Assembly (NCBI GenBank): GCA_023265045.1
Contig: JAHFUQ010000017.1
Location: 1 to 48,084 of the forward strand
Reading direction: 5' to 3'
DNA: 48,084 nt
DNA from: Acidimicrobiia bacterium
GTDB taxonomy: Bacteria; Actinomycetota; Acidimicrobiia; Acidimicrobiales; AC-14
Positions within the stretch are counted from its first letter, which is position 1; the number at the start of each line of letters is the position of its first letter. Positions 9,201 through 15,566 of the stretch are shown piece after piece. The translations under genes and the position numbers were made by a program. The notes under the pieces were generated by a model, which had not been told where the DNA came from, did not search any database, and saw only the letters and a program-made list of their open reading frames with translations.

Positions 9201-9761
9201 GCGCTGCTCGGCCAGGCCGTGGTCCTGCAGCTCGACGAACAGGTTCTGGGGCCCGAACACGTCCTGCAGGCGGCCGGCCAGCTTCAGGGCGCCATCGGGG
9301 TCGCCCTTGAGCAGGGCCTGGTTGACGATCCCGCCCAGGCACCCGGTCGTGGCGATGAGGCCGTCGTGGTACCGCTCGAGCAGGTCCCAGTCAACCCTCG
9401 GCTTTATGTAGTAGCCGTCGAGGTACGCCGCGGAGGAAAGCTTGATCAGGTTGTGGTACCCCGCCGTCGTCTCGGCCAGCAGGACGAGGTGGTAGTAGAG
9501 CTTGTCCCCGTCGACATTGCTCCGCGACGGCCGCTCGGTGCGGCTCTCGGCCGCCTGGTACGCCTCGATGCCGATCACGGGGGTGACGCCGGCGTTGCGG
9601 GCCGCCCGGTAGAAGTCCAAGACGCCGTACATGTTCCCGTGGTCGGTGATCCCGATGGCGGGCTGCCCATCGGCCACCGCCGCCGCCACGACGTCGTTCA
9701 CCCGGCTCGCGCCGTCGAGCATCGAGTACTCGGTATGGGTGTGAAGGTGAACGAAACTCAA
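6252..9761 (-). CDS. dnaE: DNA polymerase III alpha subunit
   Basis: The 1169-residue protein is the replicative polymerase subunit. It opens with a PHP domain (FVHLHTHTEYSMLDG, GITDHGNMYG), continues into the C-family polymerase core with GPGRGSSAG and the catalytic acid cluster PDIDMDFDE (about residue 405), then the fingers (YQEEVMRVAQRFAGYS) and KAHAYCYGMVAYQTAWLKA. A helix-hairpin-helix region follows and an OB fold (IGGVVTALQRKYTKRGDLM) near residue 1015. The length and order fit DnaE1 rather than the error-prone DnaE2. The start is TTG 9761, giving the family-typical first residues. The promoter region contains a good -10 element and two DnaA-box-like repeats. Confidence 0.97.
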   Translation of the reverse strand: MSFVHLHTHTEYSMLDGASRVNDVVAAAVADGQPAIGITDHGNMYGVLDFYRAARNAGVTPVIGIEAYQAAESRTERPSRSNVDGDKLYYHLVLLAETTAGYHNLIKLSSAAYLDGYYIKPRVDWDLLERYHDGLIATTGCLGGIVNQALLKGDPDGALKLAGRLQDVFGPQNLFVELQDHGLAEQRQTNPQLVDIARRLNAPLLATNDSHYTHREDSVAHDALLCVQTGATIDDPKRFKFEGDQHYVKTAAEMRHLFSGWPDACDNTLLIAERAQVEIEFGKPELPRFPLPPGFTDDPDGDNAYLRHLTFEGAKERYGDPVPGEVVERLTRELDVIIEMGLSCYFLVVWDLIRYARERRIRVGPGRGSSAGCCVAYCLRIVELDPIRYGLIFERFLNAGRREMPDIDMDFDERYRAEMIRYAAEKYGSDHVAQIVTFSTIKARAAVRDGSRVLGYPYAVGDRIAKLMPPLVMGRDTPLRACLELTPGYEDGYKVATELRALYETDPEAKKVIDVAKGLEGLRRQDGIHAAAVVITREPLTEYLPIQRKPEPGGDPANAPVVTQFEMHGVADLGLLKMDFLGLRNLTVIERALDLIEGTTGSRPDIDRVSLDDETVFEMLRAGESIGVFQLEGGPMRTLMRSLAPTSFEDIGALVALYRPGPMAANMHNDFADRKNGRKPVTYLHPDAEQVLSKTHGLCIYQEEVMRVAQRFAGYSLQEADNLRKACSKKVRSLMAKEREKFVAGCVATGYGADLGNDWFDIIEPFADYAFPKAHAYCYGMVAYQTAWLKANHPVEYLAALLTSVKDDKDKTAVYLAECRAQRISVTVPDVNRSAAEFRSVNGEIVFGMAAVRNVGEGLVGLMVAEREANGPFTDFYDFCNRVDPMVLNKRSVESLIKAGAFDSLGHSRRGLMESFERIVDSTIARRREQEQGIMSLFGDGLYGTVAPDGAPVHDERLPIGTEEWDSKKTLAFEKEMLGLYVSSHPLLSVGAALRRMTEASIAELRECRDGETKWIGGVVTALQRKYTKRGDLMAVFTLEDLDAAIEVMVFPRTMLEYGALLTDDAVVTIKGRLDLKEEPAKIMCLEIKRPELSESDEPPVRIKLTAGSLTETVVGRLKSMLQEHPGDTPVFLHLDTKVLRLPEAFRVDTRNGLFAELRVLLGPNGLVV

Positions 9762-9770
9762 TGCACAGCC

Positions 9771-9791
9771 TGTGGACGACCTTGTGGACGG
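9771..9791. promoter_or_regulatory. Two DnaA-box-like repeats in the dnaE leader
   Basis: TCGTCCACA (minus strand, 9779-9771) and CCGTCCACA (9791-9783) are direct repeats 12 bases apart. Against the actinobacterial box TTGTCCACA they have one and two mismatches. They lie between the predicted transcription start and the TTG start codon. Binding by DnaA is inferred only. Confidence 0.35.
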
Positions 9792-9806
9792 AGTTACAAG
9801 GCTGTC

Positions 9807-9837
9807 ATTTTACGCCGCCGCCCGCCACCGAAGGCAA
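9807..9837 (-). promoter_or_regulatory. Probable dnaE promoter
   Basis: The minus strand shows TTGCCT (9837-9832), a 19-base spacer and TAAAAT (9812-9807), one of the most AT-rich sites in the neighbourhood. The transcript would begin near 9800 with a leader of about 40 bases. Confidence 0.5.
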
Positions 9838-9847
9838 GAGGCCGCCG

Positions 9848-10030
9848 TTACTGCACGAGAACCAGGGTCGCCTCGGGCACGGTCGGGTGGAAGAACAGCG
9901 TGACCGGCTCCAAGCCGGGCGGGTCGCCCGCGTCGTCGACCACGATGGCGACCGGGTCGCGCGGCCGGAACGCCTCCCGCACGCCGAGCACCACCGCGCC
10001 CATGAGGGCCGCGCTCGCCAGCCGTCTCAC
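9848..10030 (-). CDS. Small unknown protein with N-terminal hydrophobic helix
   Basis: A 60-residue product beginning VRRLASAALMGAVVLGVREAF, a short basic N terminus and hydrophobic helix, followed by PVAIVVDDAGDPP and a strand-rich end (VTLFFHPTVPEATLVLV). I do not know a function; similar short proteins occur in actinobacteria near this position as far as I remember. The start is GTG 10030 rather than the longer frame to 10078, because TAAGCT (10038-10043) lies seven bases upstream and the longer frame would run through the hairpin at 10044-10082. It lies between bpa and dnaE on the same strand with its own promoter. Confidence 0.6.
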   Translation of the reverse strand: MRRLASAALMGAVVLGVREAFRPRDPVAIVVDDAGDPPGLEPVTLFFHPTVPEATLVLVQ

Positions 10031-10037
10031 CCTCGAC

Positions 10038-10043
10038 AGCTTA
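10038..10043 (-). promoter_or_regulatory. -10 element for a leaderless small gene
   Basis: TAAGCT on the minus strand, seven bases before GTG 10030. The corresponding -35 region falls inside the preceding hairpin, so the terminator and the promoter overlap. Confidence 0.5.
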
Positions 10044-10082
10044 CTGAGTGGAAATGGCTGTAGAGCAGCCATTTCCACTCAG
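10044..10082 (-). terminator. Strong hairpin after bpa
   Basis: A perfect 17-base-pair inverted repeat (arms 10044-10060 and 10066-10082, loop of five) begins eight bases past the bpa stop codon. No T run follows. Confidence 0.7.
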
Positions 10083-10090
10083 AGCGACCC

Positions 10091-10564
10091 TCAGAGGTAC
10101 GTGCCGGGGCGCGCCTGGTCTCCCGCCTGGGGCCCGGGTGGAAGGCCGCGGCGGCGCATCTCCTCCAGCTGGGACTGAGCCGCCATCTGCTGGGTGAACA
10201 GGGCCGCCTGGATGCCGTGGAACAGGCCCTCCAGCCAGCCCACGAGCTGGGCCTGGACGATGCGCAGCTCGGCCTCGGTAGGTGTGGCGCTGTCGAAGGG
10301 CGAGCTGAGCCGGGCCAGTTCCTCGCGCAGCTCCCCGTTGAGCCCCTCGCCGAGCTCCCGAACCGACGTCTCGTAGATCTCGCGCAGGCGCGCCCGGCCG
10401 GCCTCGTCGAGGGGGGCGTGGCGCACCTCCTCGAGCAGTTGCTTGGTCATGGCGCCGATCCGCAACACCTTGCCCGGCTGGGTGATGACGTCCTCGCCGC
10501 TCTCGCGCTCGGCGCCTGCGTCCGGCGCCGAGGTCACTTGGTCGGGGTGCAACGGCATGGTCAT
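10091..10564 (-). CDS. bpa: Bacterial proteasome activator (Bpa/PafE family)
   Basis: The 157-residue protein matches the ring-forming, ATP-independent activator of the actinobacterial 20S proteasome: a disordered N terminus, then KVLRIGAMTKQLLEEVRHAPLDEAGRARL, the long helix YETSVRELGEGLNGELREELARL, and AELRIVQAQLVGWLEGLFHGIQAALFTQQMAA. The C terminus is Gly-Thr-Tyr-Leu, against Gly-Gln-Tyr-Leu in Mycobacterium, the tail that docks in the proteasome alpha-ring pockets; the penultimate Tyr is kept. It implies that this organism has a proteasome, though none is in the window. ATG 10564 is preferred (GGGAAAG nine bases upstream); ATG 10558 and 10582 are alternatives. It follows the phosphatase-fold gene by 19 bases. 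Confidence 0.92.
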   Translation of the reverse strand: MTMPLHPDQVTSAPDAGAERESGEDVITQPGKVLRIGAMTKQLLEEVRHAPLDEAGRARLREIYETSVRELGEGLNGELREELARLSSPFDSATPTEAELRIVQAQLVGWLEGLFHGIQAALFTQQMAAQSQLEEMRRRGLPPGPQAGDQARPGTYL

Positions 10565-10583
10565 CCCCAAATACTTTCCCATT

Positions 10584-11759
10584 TCACGCCCGCGCACCGA
10601 GGAGCGGCACGAGCACCTCGGCGGGCGTCAGCGAACCGTGGCGGCACTGCAGCGCGTACGAGCCGCTGTCGGCCGGATCGAGGAAGGCGACGGGGGCGTG
10701 CGCCACCAGGGCGACGTCGCCCAGGCGGGCGGCGACGGCCGGCGAGGGTAGGCCGCCCAGCCAGCCCCGGGCGATGACCTCGTCGCGCCCGACCACCCAC
10801 GCGGTGTCGCCGTGGCGCTCGCGGGCCAACTCCATCAGGCGGCTCGCCGTGTCGCGCCCGGGCCCCGCATGCAGCCAACGGAACCGCCCCTCGCCCGACA
10901 GGAGGCGGGCGCACGCCATCACCTCGGCATCGATGGGGATGAGCCGCTCCCCTACCTGGACCTGGCCGTGGTCGGCGACGACGACCAGCGCTGTCCTGCG
11001 GGGCAGGGCGCCCAACAGGTCGCCGACCAGCCGATCGACCGCCGCCAGCTCTCCGTCGTACATGGCGCCGAAGCCGAACTCGTGGGCCACGGTGTCGAGG
11101 CCCGGGTAGTAGACGTAGACGAACGGCCTGCCCCCCGCCGCGAGGCGCGCCACGTGCGCCACCAGGGTGGACGGGTACCGCCAGCCGTACAACTCGCTGC
11201 CGGCCAGGTGGGCGCGGGTGAACCCGGACTCGGCGAACTCGCTGCGGGTCACGACGGGCGGCTTGGCGCCGAGGAAGGGCTCGACCGACTGGAGCTCCTC
11301 CGGGCGGACCTGCTCCCGGGCGTCGCCGGCGGGCGTCGTCCAGCGCAGGACGTTGAGCACTGTTGCGCCGGAACGGCTGTCGTCGGCGACGGCCTCGCCG
11401 ACCCCGTCGCCGACGCCGTCGCCGACCACGTGCATGCGGTAGCCGACCACGCCGTGGTCGGCCGGCGGGCGGCCGGTGGTGAGGGAGGTCAGGGCGGTCG
11501 CCGTCGTGGTCGGGCACACGGTGGTGATGGGGCCGCCGGCCATGGCCACGAGCGTGGGCGCCAGCGCGGCGCGCTCGTGCAGTTGCTCCCATCCCAGGCC
11601 GTCCACGACCAGCAGCACCACCTGTTCGGCGCCGTCAACGGCCTCGGGCAGCCACACCGGGCGAGGGCCCGGGCCGTGCCGGCTCAGCAGGGCGGGGACG
11701 ACCTTGGTGATGCACGCGCCGCCGTAGTCCGGCAGGAGCGGGGTCGGTGCGTCGGCCAT
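10584..11759 (-). CDS. Alkaline-phosphatase-fold phosphodiesterase/pyrophosphatase
   Basis: The 391-residue protein belongs to the type I phosphodiesterase/nucleotide pyrophosphatase family. Metal-site and nucleophile elements are visible: VVLLVVDGLGWEQ (first Asp), TTVCPTTTATALTSLTTGRPPADHG (nucleophile Thr region, then the DHG turn), YYPGLDTVAHEFG (Asp/His) and LVVVADHGQVQVG (Asp-His). A later segment (LQCRHGSLTPAEVLVPLL) supplies the final His. No clear signal peptide is seen, so it is probably cytoplasmic. It should cleave a phosphodiester or pyrophosphate bond with two metals; substrate unknown. ATG 11759 lies nine bases after TACGGT (11769-11774), so the leader is at most a few bases. 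bpa follows directly. Confidence 0.88.
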   Translation of the reverse strand: MADAPTPLLPDYGGACITKVVPALLSRHGPGPRPVWLPEAVDGAEQVVLLVVDGLGWEQLHERAALAPTLVAMAGGPITTVCPTTTATALTSLTTGRPPADHGVVGYRMHVVGDGVGDGVGEAVADDSRSGATVLNVLRWTTPAGDAREQVRPEELQSVEPFLGAKPPVVTRSEFAESGFTRAHLAGSELYGWRYPSTLVAHVARLAAGGRPFVYVYYPGLDTVAHEFGFGAMYDGELAAVDRLVGDLLGALPRRTALVVVADHGQVQVGERLIPIDAEVMACARLLSGEGRFRWLHAGPGRDTASRLMELARERHGDTAWVVGRDEVIARGWLGGLPSPAVAARLGDVALVAHAPVAFLDPADSGSYALQCRHGSLTPAEVLVPLLGARA

Positions 11760-11768
11760 GCGAGGTCC

Positions 11769-11812
11769 ACCGTAGGGGCTTCACGGCGTTCGCCGCCGCC
11801 ACGCCGTACCAT
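11769..11812. promoter_or_regulatory. Divergent promoter pair, phosphatase gene and Rrf2 gene
   Basis: TACGGT on the minus strand (11774-11769) serves the phosphatase-fold gene. TACCAT on the plus strand (11807-11812) is followed by seven bases and the GTG at 11820. The 60-base gap could hold an operator for the Rrf2 regulator; I see no clean dyad. Confidence 0.45.
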
Positions 11813-11819
11813 GGAGGCC

Positions 11820-12257
11820 GTGAAAGTGTCGACCCGCGGGGATTACGCGACACGCGCCCTGCTGTCGCTGTCGCTGCACCTCGACGATCCCCGGCCGACG
11901 TCGGTGCGCGACATCGCCGAGCGCACCGGCCTCCCCCAGCCCTACCTGGAGCAGATCCTCCTGGCCCTCAAGGGCGCGGGGCTGGTGCGGTCGAAACGGG
12001 GGGTGGGCGGCGGCTACGTGCTGGCGCGCGACCCCTCACTGATCTCGCTGGCCCAGATCGTCAGCGCCGTCGACGGGCCCATCGTCGCCGGCGACTTCGG
12101 CGAGCCCCACCAGAACGGGGCGTGCGACCACGAGGGCCAGTGCGCCCTGCTGGCGGTGTGGGCGGACGTGGGCGAGCACATGCGCCAGCACCTGGAGTCC
12201 TACACCCTGGCCGACATGGTGTCGCGCGCCCGGGTGCGCCAGCCCACCATGCAGTAG
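11820..12257 (+). CDS. Rrf2-family regulator with two cysteines
   Basis: The 145-residue protein starts VKVSTRGDYATRALLSLSLH, the family opening, followed by a winged helix-turn-helix (VRDIAERTGLPQPYLEQILLALKGAGLVRSKRGVGGGYVLA). The cluster loop holds Cys102 and Cys108 spaced as in IscR, but the third IscR cysteine position carries Trp. Such proteins sense Fe-S clusters, nitric oxide or redox state; a two-Cys site would need another ligand or bind no cluster. The start is GTG 11820 on the family alignment and on a TACCAT -10 element seven bases upstream; GGAGG at 11813-11817 would better fit GTG 11826. The gap 12258-12306 to the next convergent gene shows only a weak GC hairpin. Confidence 0.88.
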   Translation: MKVSTRGDYATRALLSLSLHLDDPRPTSVRDIAERTGLPQPYLEQILLALKGAGLVRSKRGVGGGYVLARDPSLISLAQIVSAVDGPIVAGDFGEPHQNGACDHEGQCALLAVWADVGEHMRQHLESYTLADMVSRARVRQPTMQ

Positions 12258-12306
12258 TCGCCTGCGAGGGCCAGCGGGGCTCGCGGCGGCGTCCTGCCTC
12301 CCCTCA

Positions 12307-13125
12307 CTAGGTCGGCCGGACGGCGGGGTCGTTGGCCTTGGAGCTCTCCTCGGGACGCAGGCCGCGGTAGATCGGCTTGGCGTCGGCCTCGGCCTTGGGG
12401 CCGACGTCCACGATCCGGATCTCGGTCCGCGTCTGGAGAGCCTGCAAGGACGGCGCCGGGGCCCGCACCACCAGCCCGAAGACGAGGTCGCCGGTGGGCT
12501 TGATGGCGTTGATCAGCTTCGTCAGCTCGGCGGCACGCAACTGGTAGTCGGCTTTGAACTTGGGGTCGTCGACGGTCGGGATGAGCTTGGTCAGTTCGTC
12601 GCGCTCGGCCCGGGCGTCGGCCGTCTGGGTGGTGACCCACGCCGACAGCGGCCCCGTCACCACCGCCGGCTGCCCCCCCGGGGCCGCCGCCAGCAGGCCG
12701 AGGATCTCCGCGTCGCCGCCCAGGGCGCGGGCCTTGGCCTCGGTGGTGTAGTTCCAGAACGAGACGATGGCGATGCGGTCGCCGGTGGCCGCCGCCAGCG
12801 CCTCCTTGCGGGCCTTTCCGTACGTGACGACATCGGCGCCGGCGGGCGGGCCGATGCCCCCCGCCGCCTTGGCCGCCTCCTCGGGGGTGAGCCCCTTCGG
12901 CGCCGCCACGATCACCGGCGAAGGCGACACCCGTTCGTTCTGGCGCAGCGTGCGCACGGTGAAGAACACCACCAGGCCGACGACGAGCACGGCGAAGCTG
13001 GCGGCCAGGCACGTGACCGTCAGCCGGGCGGCGCGCTCGCTGCCGTTGCCGTCGTCGCGAGACTCGCCGGCGAACGCCCACGGTTGCGGGGGCCGCTGGT
13101 CGCCCTGGTCAGGCCAGTACGTCAA
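12307..13125 (-). CDS. Unknown protein with one membrane anchor
   Basis: The 272-residue product starts at TTG 13125, overlapping the rluD stop by 17 bases, with GAGGG seven bases upstream. A short polar N terminus precedes one membrane helix (LTVTCLAASFAVLVVGLVVFFTV, about residues 35-57), then an extracellular part with Pro/Ala-rich segments and a conserved-looking domain (DRIAIVSFWNYTTEAKARAL, DLVFGLVVRAPAPSLQAL, TEIRIVDVG). I do not recognise the domain. Its position at the end of the lspA-rluD run suggests cotranscription, not function. Confidence 0.72.
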   Translation of the reverse strand: MTYWPDQGDQRPPQPWAFAGESRDDGNGSERAARLTVTCLAASFAVLVVGLVVFFTVRTLRQNERVSPSPVIVAAPKGLTPEEAAKAAGGIGPPAGADVVTYGKARKEALAAATGDRIAIVSFWNYTTEAKARALGGDAEILGLLAAAPGGQPAVVTGPLSAWVTTQTADARAERDELTKLIPTVDDPKFKADYQLRAAELTKLINAIKPTGDLVFGLVVRAPAPSLQALQTRTEIRIVDVGPKAEADAKPIYRGLRPEESSKANDPAVRPT

Positions 13126-14029
13126 GGATGTCCCTCAGGTCAGCCGGCAGCGGGGAGTGGTGCTGGGACCGTTCTCCGCTCACGGGGTGGTCGAATGCGA
13201 GCCGGTGGGCGTGGAGGAAGGGGCGGGGCGCAGGCAGGGTCCGGCGCTGCCCACGATAGCGAGCGTCGCCCACGACGGGGTGGCCGATGGCGGCCAGGTG
13301 GACCCGCACCTGGTGGGTCCGGCCCGTCTCGAGCCGGCACTCGAGCAGCGTGGTCGCAGCCGGCTCGGTGTGGCGCTGGCGGACCTCGTAGCGGGTCCGG
13401 GCCGGGCGCCCCGTCTCCGCCACCGCCATCTGCGTGGCGTCGCTGGAGGCGCGCCCGATGGGCGCGTCGACGAGGCCCGCATCGGCCTCCACCGCGCCCC
13501 ATACGAGGGTGAGGTAGCGGCGCTCGACGGTGTGGGCCGCCAGTTGGGCGACGAGGGACGCGTACGCCTGGCGCGTGCGGGCGACGACCAGCAGCCCTGA
13601 CGTCCCGACGTCGAGGCGGTGAACGACGCCGGGGCGGGCGGGCTCGCCGACGCCCGCCAGTTCGGGGAACCGGGCCAGCAGCCCCTGCGCCATCGTCCCG
13701 GTGGCGTGGCCCGGCCCCGGGTGCACGACCAAGCCCGGCGGCTTGTCGACCACGATGACGGCGTCGTCGGCGTGGATCACGGGGACGTCGACGGACGGGT
13801 CGGGTTCCAGCGCGGCCGCCTCGCCTCGGGCCGCGAGGGCGTCGGCGGCGACGTCGAGCCACTGACCGGCCGCGACCCGCCGCGACCGCGTCGCCACGGC
13901 CGCGCCGTCGATGTGCACGGCCCCCTGCGCGACCAGCGCGGCGGCGTCGGCCCGGGTGACATCGCACAGCATGGCGACGGCGCGGTCGACCCGTTCGCCC
14001 TCCATGGCGGCGGTGATCTCGGCTCTCAT
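13109..14029 (-). CDS. rluD: RluA/RluD-family ribosomal pseudouridine synthase
   Basis: The 306-residue enzyme has an S4-like RNA-binding N terminus (RVDRAVAMLCDVTRADAAALV) and the RluA catalytic domain with VHRLDVGTSGLLVVART, where the Asp is the catalytic residue. It also has VVDKPPGLVVHPGPGH, ETGRTHQVRVHLAAIGHPVVGD and a closing LHAHRLAFDHP. It converts uridines in 23S rRNA to pseudouridine; RluD specificity for helix 69 is likely but not proven from sequence. ATG 14029 overlaps the lspA stop (ATGA), giving tight coupling in the lspA-rluD order usual in bacteria. Confidence 0.93.
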   Translation of the reverse strand: MRAEITAAMEGERVDRAVAMLCDVTRADAAALVAQGAVHIDGAAVATRSRRVAAGQWLDVAADALAARGEAAALEPDPSVDVPVIHADDAVIVVDKPPGLVVHPGPGHATGTMAQGLLARFPELAGVGEPARPGVVHRLDVGTSGLLVVARTRQAYASLVAQLAAHTVERRYLTLVWGAVEADAGLVDAPIGRASSDATQMAVAETGRPARTRYEVRQRHTEPAATTLLECRLETGRTHQVRVHLAAIGHPVVGDARYRGQRRTLPAPRPFLHAHRLAFDHPVSGERSQHHSPLPADLRDILDVLA

Positions 14030-14493
14030 TCCTCGTCCTTCGTCCGCCACCCGACGACGAGCAGCAGGACGCAGCCGCAGGTGATCGCCGCGTCGGCCAG
14101 GTTGAACACCGGCCAGACGCGGAAATCGACGAAGTCGACGACGGCGCCCCGCAACGCCCCCCGGCCCCGGAAGAGGCGGTCGATCAGGTTCCCCAGCGCC
14201 CCCCCGAGGACCAGCCCCACGGCCACGGCCAGCGCCGGGTGGCGGGTCGTGGCCCCGCTCGACGCCATGAAGATCACCAGGCCGAGGGCGACGACGGCCA
14301 GGAACGGCACGGCCGCGCCGCCCAGGCCGAACGCCCCCGCCGTGTTGCGGGTGAGGTTGAGCCGTACGCCGCCGATCAGGTTGATCGGGCCGTCGGCCAA
14401 CCCGGCCACCGCCCAAGCCTTGGTCAGCTGGTCGAAGACGACGACGCCGGCGGCGATAGCCAGAAGCAGCCCGGTCCGCCTGCGAACCGTCAG
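14026..14493 (-). CDS. lspA: Lipoprotein signal peptidase (signal peptidase II), non-standard start
   Basis: The protein is an aspartyl protease of the inner membrane that removes signal peptides from diacylated prolipoproteins. Visible are FDQLTK in the first helix, LNLTRNTAGAFGLG, GNLIDRLFRG and FNLADAAITCG with the second catalytic Asp. All family blocks are present only if translation begins upstream of the first GTG (14409). Reading back to the end of the preceding gene, I find no ATG, GTG or TTG in frame; CTG 14493 gives the sensible N terminus LTVRRRTGLLLAIAAG and 155 residues, normal for the family. Either CTG is the start or a one-base error hides a GTG nearby. It precedes rluD with a 4-base overlap. 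Confidence 0.88.
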   Translation of the reverse strand: MTVRRRTGLLLAIAAGVVVFDQLTKAWAVAGLADGPINLIGGVRLNLTRNTAGAFGLGGAAVPFLAVVALGLVIFMASSGATTRHPALAVAVGLVLGGALGNLIDRLFRGRGALRGAVVDFVDFRVWPVFNLADAAITCGCVLLLVVGWRTKDEE

Positions 14494-14524
14494 CCGGTCA
14501 CGGCGCTCGGGCCGCGCGGGCCGG

Positions 14525-15043
14525 TTAGCGACGCGACAGCCCCCCGCTCTTGCACTCGATGCACAGCGAGGCGTACGGGAGCGCCTTGAGCCGAGCCCGC
14601 TTGATCGGCTCGCCGCACTTCTCGCACAGCCCGTAGTTGCCGGACTCGATCTTGGCCAGGGCCCGGTCGATCTCGTCCACCGCGGCGCGCGCTTGGCCCG
14701 CCAGCGCCAGATCGCGCTCGCGCTCGACGTTCATGGTGCCGCCCTCGCCCGACTCCTCGTCGAACTGGATGTCGCCCGGCTCCATGTCGGCCGCGAGCTG
14801 CTCGGCCTCCTCGCGCAAGGACTCGGCCTGGCGGACATAGGTGGCGCGCTCCGTGAGGAGGAGGGCGTGTTGTTCCTGGATGAACTTGTCTTGCACCGGT
14901 GCCTCCGGCTCAGCCGTCTTGCGGGCTCCCGCCCGCTTGGAAGCGCTCGGCGGCGCCGCCTTGGAGACGGCCGCAGCCTTCGCGCCCGTCTTCGCGTTGG
15001 GCGGGGTAGTGGGTGCAGCGACGGGTTTTGTGACTCTGGGCAT
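14525..15043 (-). CDS. DksA/TraR-type zinc-finger protein
   Basis: The 172-residue protein has a basic Ala/Pro/Lys-rich N terminus (about residues 1-45), a coiled-coil region (QEQHALLLTERATYVRQAESLREEAEQLA), the acidic connector DEESGEGG, and a C4 zinc finger with CEKCGEPIK and CIECK. The family binds the secondary channel of RNA polymerase in proteobacteria. In actinobacteria, members are more divergent and the role is uncertain. ATG 15043 has GAGG nine bases upstream. It lies 31 bases before the lspA start, a neighbourhood common in actinobacteria. Confidence 0.88.
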   Translation of the reverse strand: MPRVTKPVAAPTTPPNAKTGAKAAAVSKAAPPSASKRAGARKTAEPEAPVQDKFIQEQHALLLTERATYVRQAESLREEAEQLAADMEPGDIQFDEESGEGGTMNVERERDLALAGQARAAVDEIDRALAKIESGNYGLCEKCGEPIKRARLKALPYASLCIECKSGGLSRR

Positions 15044-15084
15044 AAGCGACGGCCTCGCGCCTGCGCTTGGTGTGAAGGGGCGGC

Positions 15085-15090
15085 ATCGTA
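15085..15090 (-). promoter_or_regulatory. Probable -10 element of the dksA-like operon
   Basis: TACGAT on the minus strand in the 79-base gap 15044-15122 predicts a leader of about 35 bases before ATG 15043. I see no strong -35 element. Confidence 0.35.
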
Positions 15091-15122
15091 CCAAACCCCC
15101 GCCCGCTACCTGGACGCGTGCC

Positions 15123-15512
15123 CTAACGCTTGGCGGGCGGACCGGGGCCGCCGCCGGCCACGGCCCGTTCCAGCTGCCGGTGGAACTCCTCGGGGTCCAC
15201 ACCCTGGATCCGGAACTGCTTGGACCGGCTCGTCGCGCCTGCGACCAGCTCGACGGCGGACGGCTTGACCCCGAACGTGTCGGCCAGCAGGGCGCCCGTC
15301 GCCTCGTTGGCCCGCCCGCCTTCAGGAGGCGCCCCCACCCGGACCTTGAGGGCGGTCCCGTGGCGGCCGACGATGGCCGAGCGCCCGGCGCCAGGCTGGA
15401 CATGGACCGCCAGGACCACGTCCGCCGTCTCCGCGCCCTCAGCGCCCTCATCGCCCTCGGCGTTGCCCTGGTGCTCGGCCGCTTCGGTGCGGTACAGGTC
15501 CGATACGTCCAT
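15123..15512 (-). CDS. DUF167/YggU-family protein
   Basis: The 129-residue product has an acidic N-terminal extension (AEHQGNAEGDEGAEGAE, about residues 11-27) and then the compact YggU fold: VVLAVHVQPGAGRSAIVGRHG, LKVRVGAPPEGGRANEA, LLADTFGVKPSAVELVAGATSRSKQFRI. The fold is well defined but the function is not. ATG 15512 follows a TATGTT element by eight bases. It is divergent from ileS. The acidic extension makes it longer than the usual family length of about 95 residues. Confidence 0.85.
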   Translation of the reverse strand: MDVSDLYRTEAAEHQGNAEGDEGAEGAETADVVLAVHVQPGAGRSAIVGRHGTALKVRVGAPPEGGRANEATGALLADTFGVKPSAVELVAGATSRSKQFRIQGVDPEEFHRQLERAVAGGGPGPPAKR

Positions 15513-15520
15513 CGCGCCCC

Positions 15521-15526
15521 AACATA
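15521..15526 (-). promoter_or_regulatory. -10 element of the DUF167 gene
   Basis: TATGTT on the minus strand eight bases before ATG 15512. The leader would be one base or absent. Confidence 0.4.
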
Positions 15527-15554
15527 ACCGGGGCTTGCCCGCGGCGGGCTCGCT

Positions 15555-15560
15555 TACCCT
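15555..15560 (+). promoter_or_regulatory. -10 element of ileS (leaderless)
   Basis: TACCCT is followed by AGGAGG and then ATG 15567. AGGAGG touches the start codon and so is badly placed as a ribosome site, but the six-base spacing fits transcription from the A of ATG. Confidence 0.5.
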
Positions 15561-15566
15561 AGGAGG

